In this document: positions 45,585 through 45,654 of the stretch, piece after piece
Numbering within the stretch: the first letter of the stretch is position 1
Layout of the letters: every line of letters starts with the position of its first letter
Origin: Flavobacterium muglaense
Lineage (GTDB): Bacteria; Bacteroidota; Bacteroidia; Flavobacteriales; Flavobacteriaceae
Reading direction: 5' to 3'
Length of the DNA: 45,654 nt
NCBI RefSeq assembly: GCF_014305155.1
Contig: NZ_JACRUK010000031.1
Location: 1-45,654 of the forward strand
The notes under the pieces: model-generated
What the model was told of the DNA's origin: nothing
What the model saw: only the letters and a program-made list of their open reading frames with translations
The model's database searches: none
Position numbers and translations under genes: made by a program

Positions 45585-45654
45585 AAACCACTATGGACTG
45601 AAAGTCCATAGATTTGGTTAGCAGACTTAAAGTCTGCACGGTTGCTAGTCTTCA
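45585..45654. repeat. Palindrome array at the right edge
   Basis: Two adjacent palindromes, TATGGACTGAAAGTCCATA and GCAGACTTAAAGTCTGC, followed by half of a third (GCTAGTCTTCA) cut by the window end. They share an AGTC/GACT core and look like a REP-type cluster. Confidence 0.7.

Overview
The window is about 45.7 kb of low-GC Bacteroidota DNA, almost certainly from a Flavobacterium or close relative. Signs of this are the TAnnTTTG/TTG promoter motifs, a type IX secretion C-terminal sorting domain, bacillithiol synthesis (BshB1), a MenF/hotdog thioesterase pair, LETM1-related and DUF4920 proteins, and very AT-rich intergenic DNA. Genus and all functions are read from the sequence alone; no database search was possible.

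Layout. (1) 1-7570 is an accessory island. It holds an orphan polymorphic-toxin fragment, a second toxin fragment with its overlapping putative immunity gene, two decayed REP-associated tyrosine transposase (RAYT) elements, a stand-alone reverse transcriptase (RT) of the antiviral UG/DRT type, and a divergent 453-aa unknown gene. The RT is preceded by about 350 nt that looks like a dedicated structured non-coding RNA. This RT/ncRNA locus is the best candidate for an undescribed system. (2) 7580-9600 carries cobA and moeA (siroheme and molybdenum cofactor). (3) 9690-11020 is a 182-bp-period tandem repeat array. (4) 11041-14028 is an arginine catabolism unit, rocD-rocF, divergent from an Lrp/AsnC regulator. 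(5) 14119-18576 has a dienelactone hydrolase, an M28 peptidase lipoprotein, tRNA-His, bshB1, an isochorismate synthase and a hotdog thioesterase. (6) 18714-28175 has a beta-helix lipoprotein, a secreted endonuclease I, purL, a DUF4920 lipoprotein, a SUFU-domain protein and a small secreted protein. (7) 28366-36690 is a fatty-acid degradation block: acyl-CoA synthetase, MarR regulator and a fadN-fadA-fadE operon with hairpin repeats in its gaps. (8) 36819-45438 has sodC, a YdeI-like gene, a LETM1-related gene, carbonic anhydrase with a SulP transporter, a dps gene with two premature ochre codons divergent from oxyR, three tandem copies of a 65-aa protein family, and mnmD. A palindromic repeat array runs off the right edge.

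How the genes work together. rocD/rocF feed arginine through ornithine to glutamate semialdehyde, probably under the Lrp-type regulator. The acyl-CoA synthetase activates fatty acids for FadE (dehydrogenation), FadN (hydration and oxidation) and FadA (thiolysis), with the MarR gene as likely regulator. Carbonic anhydrase and SulP probably handle bicarbonate. OxyR, Dps and SodC belong to the oxidative stress response. The left island looks like a defence and interbacterial-conflict zone reshaped by REP/RAYT elements: excising RAYT copy 1 in silico exactly restores a toxin reading frame. Other loci of note are an in-frame 18-bp insert in purL and an odd acceptor stem in tRNA-His.
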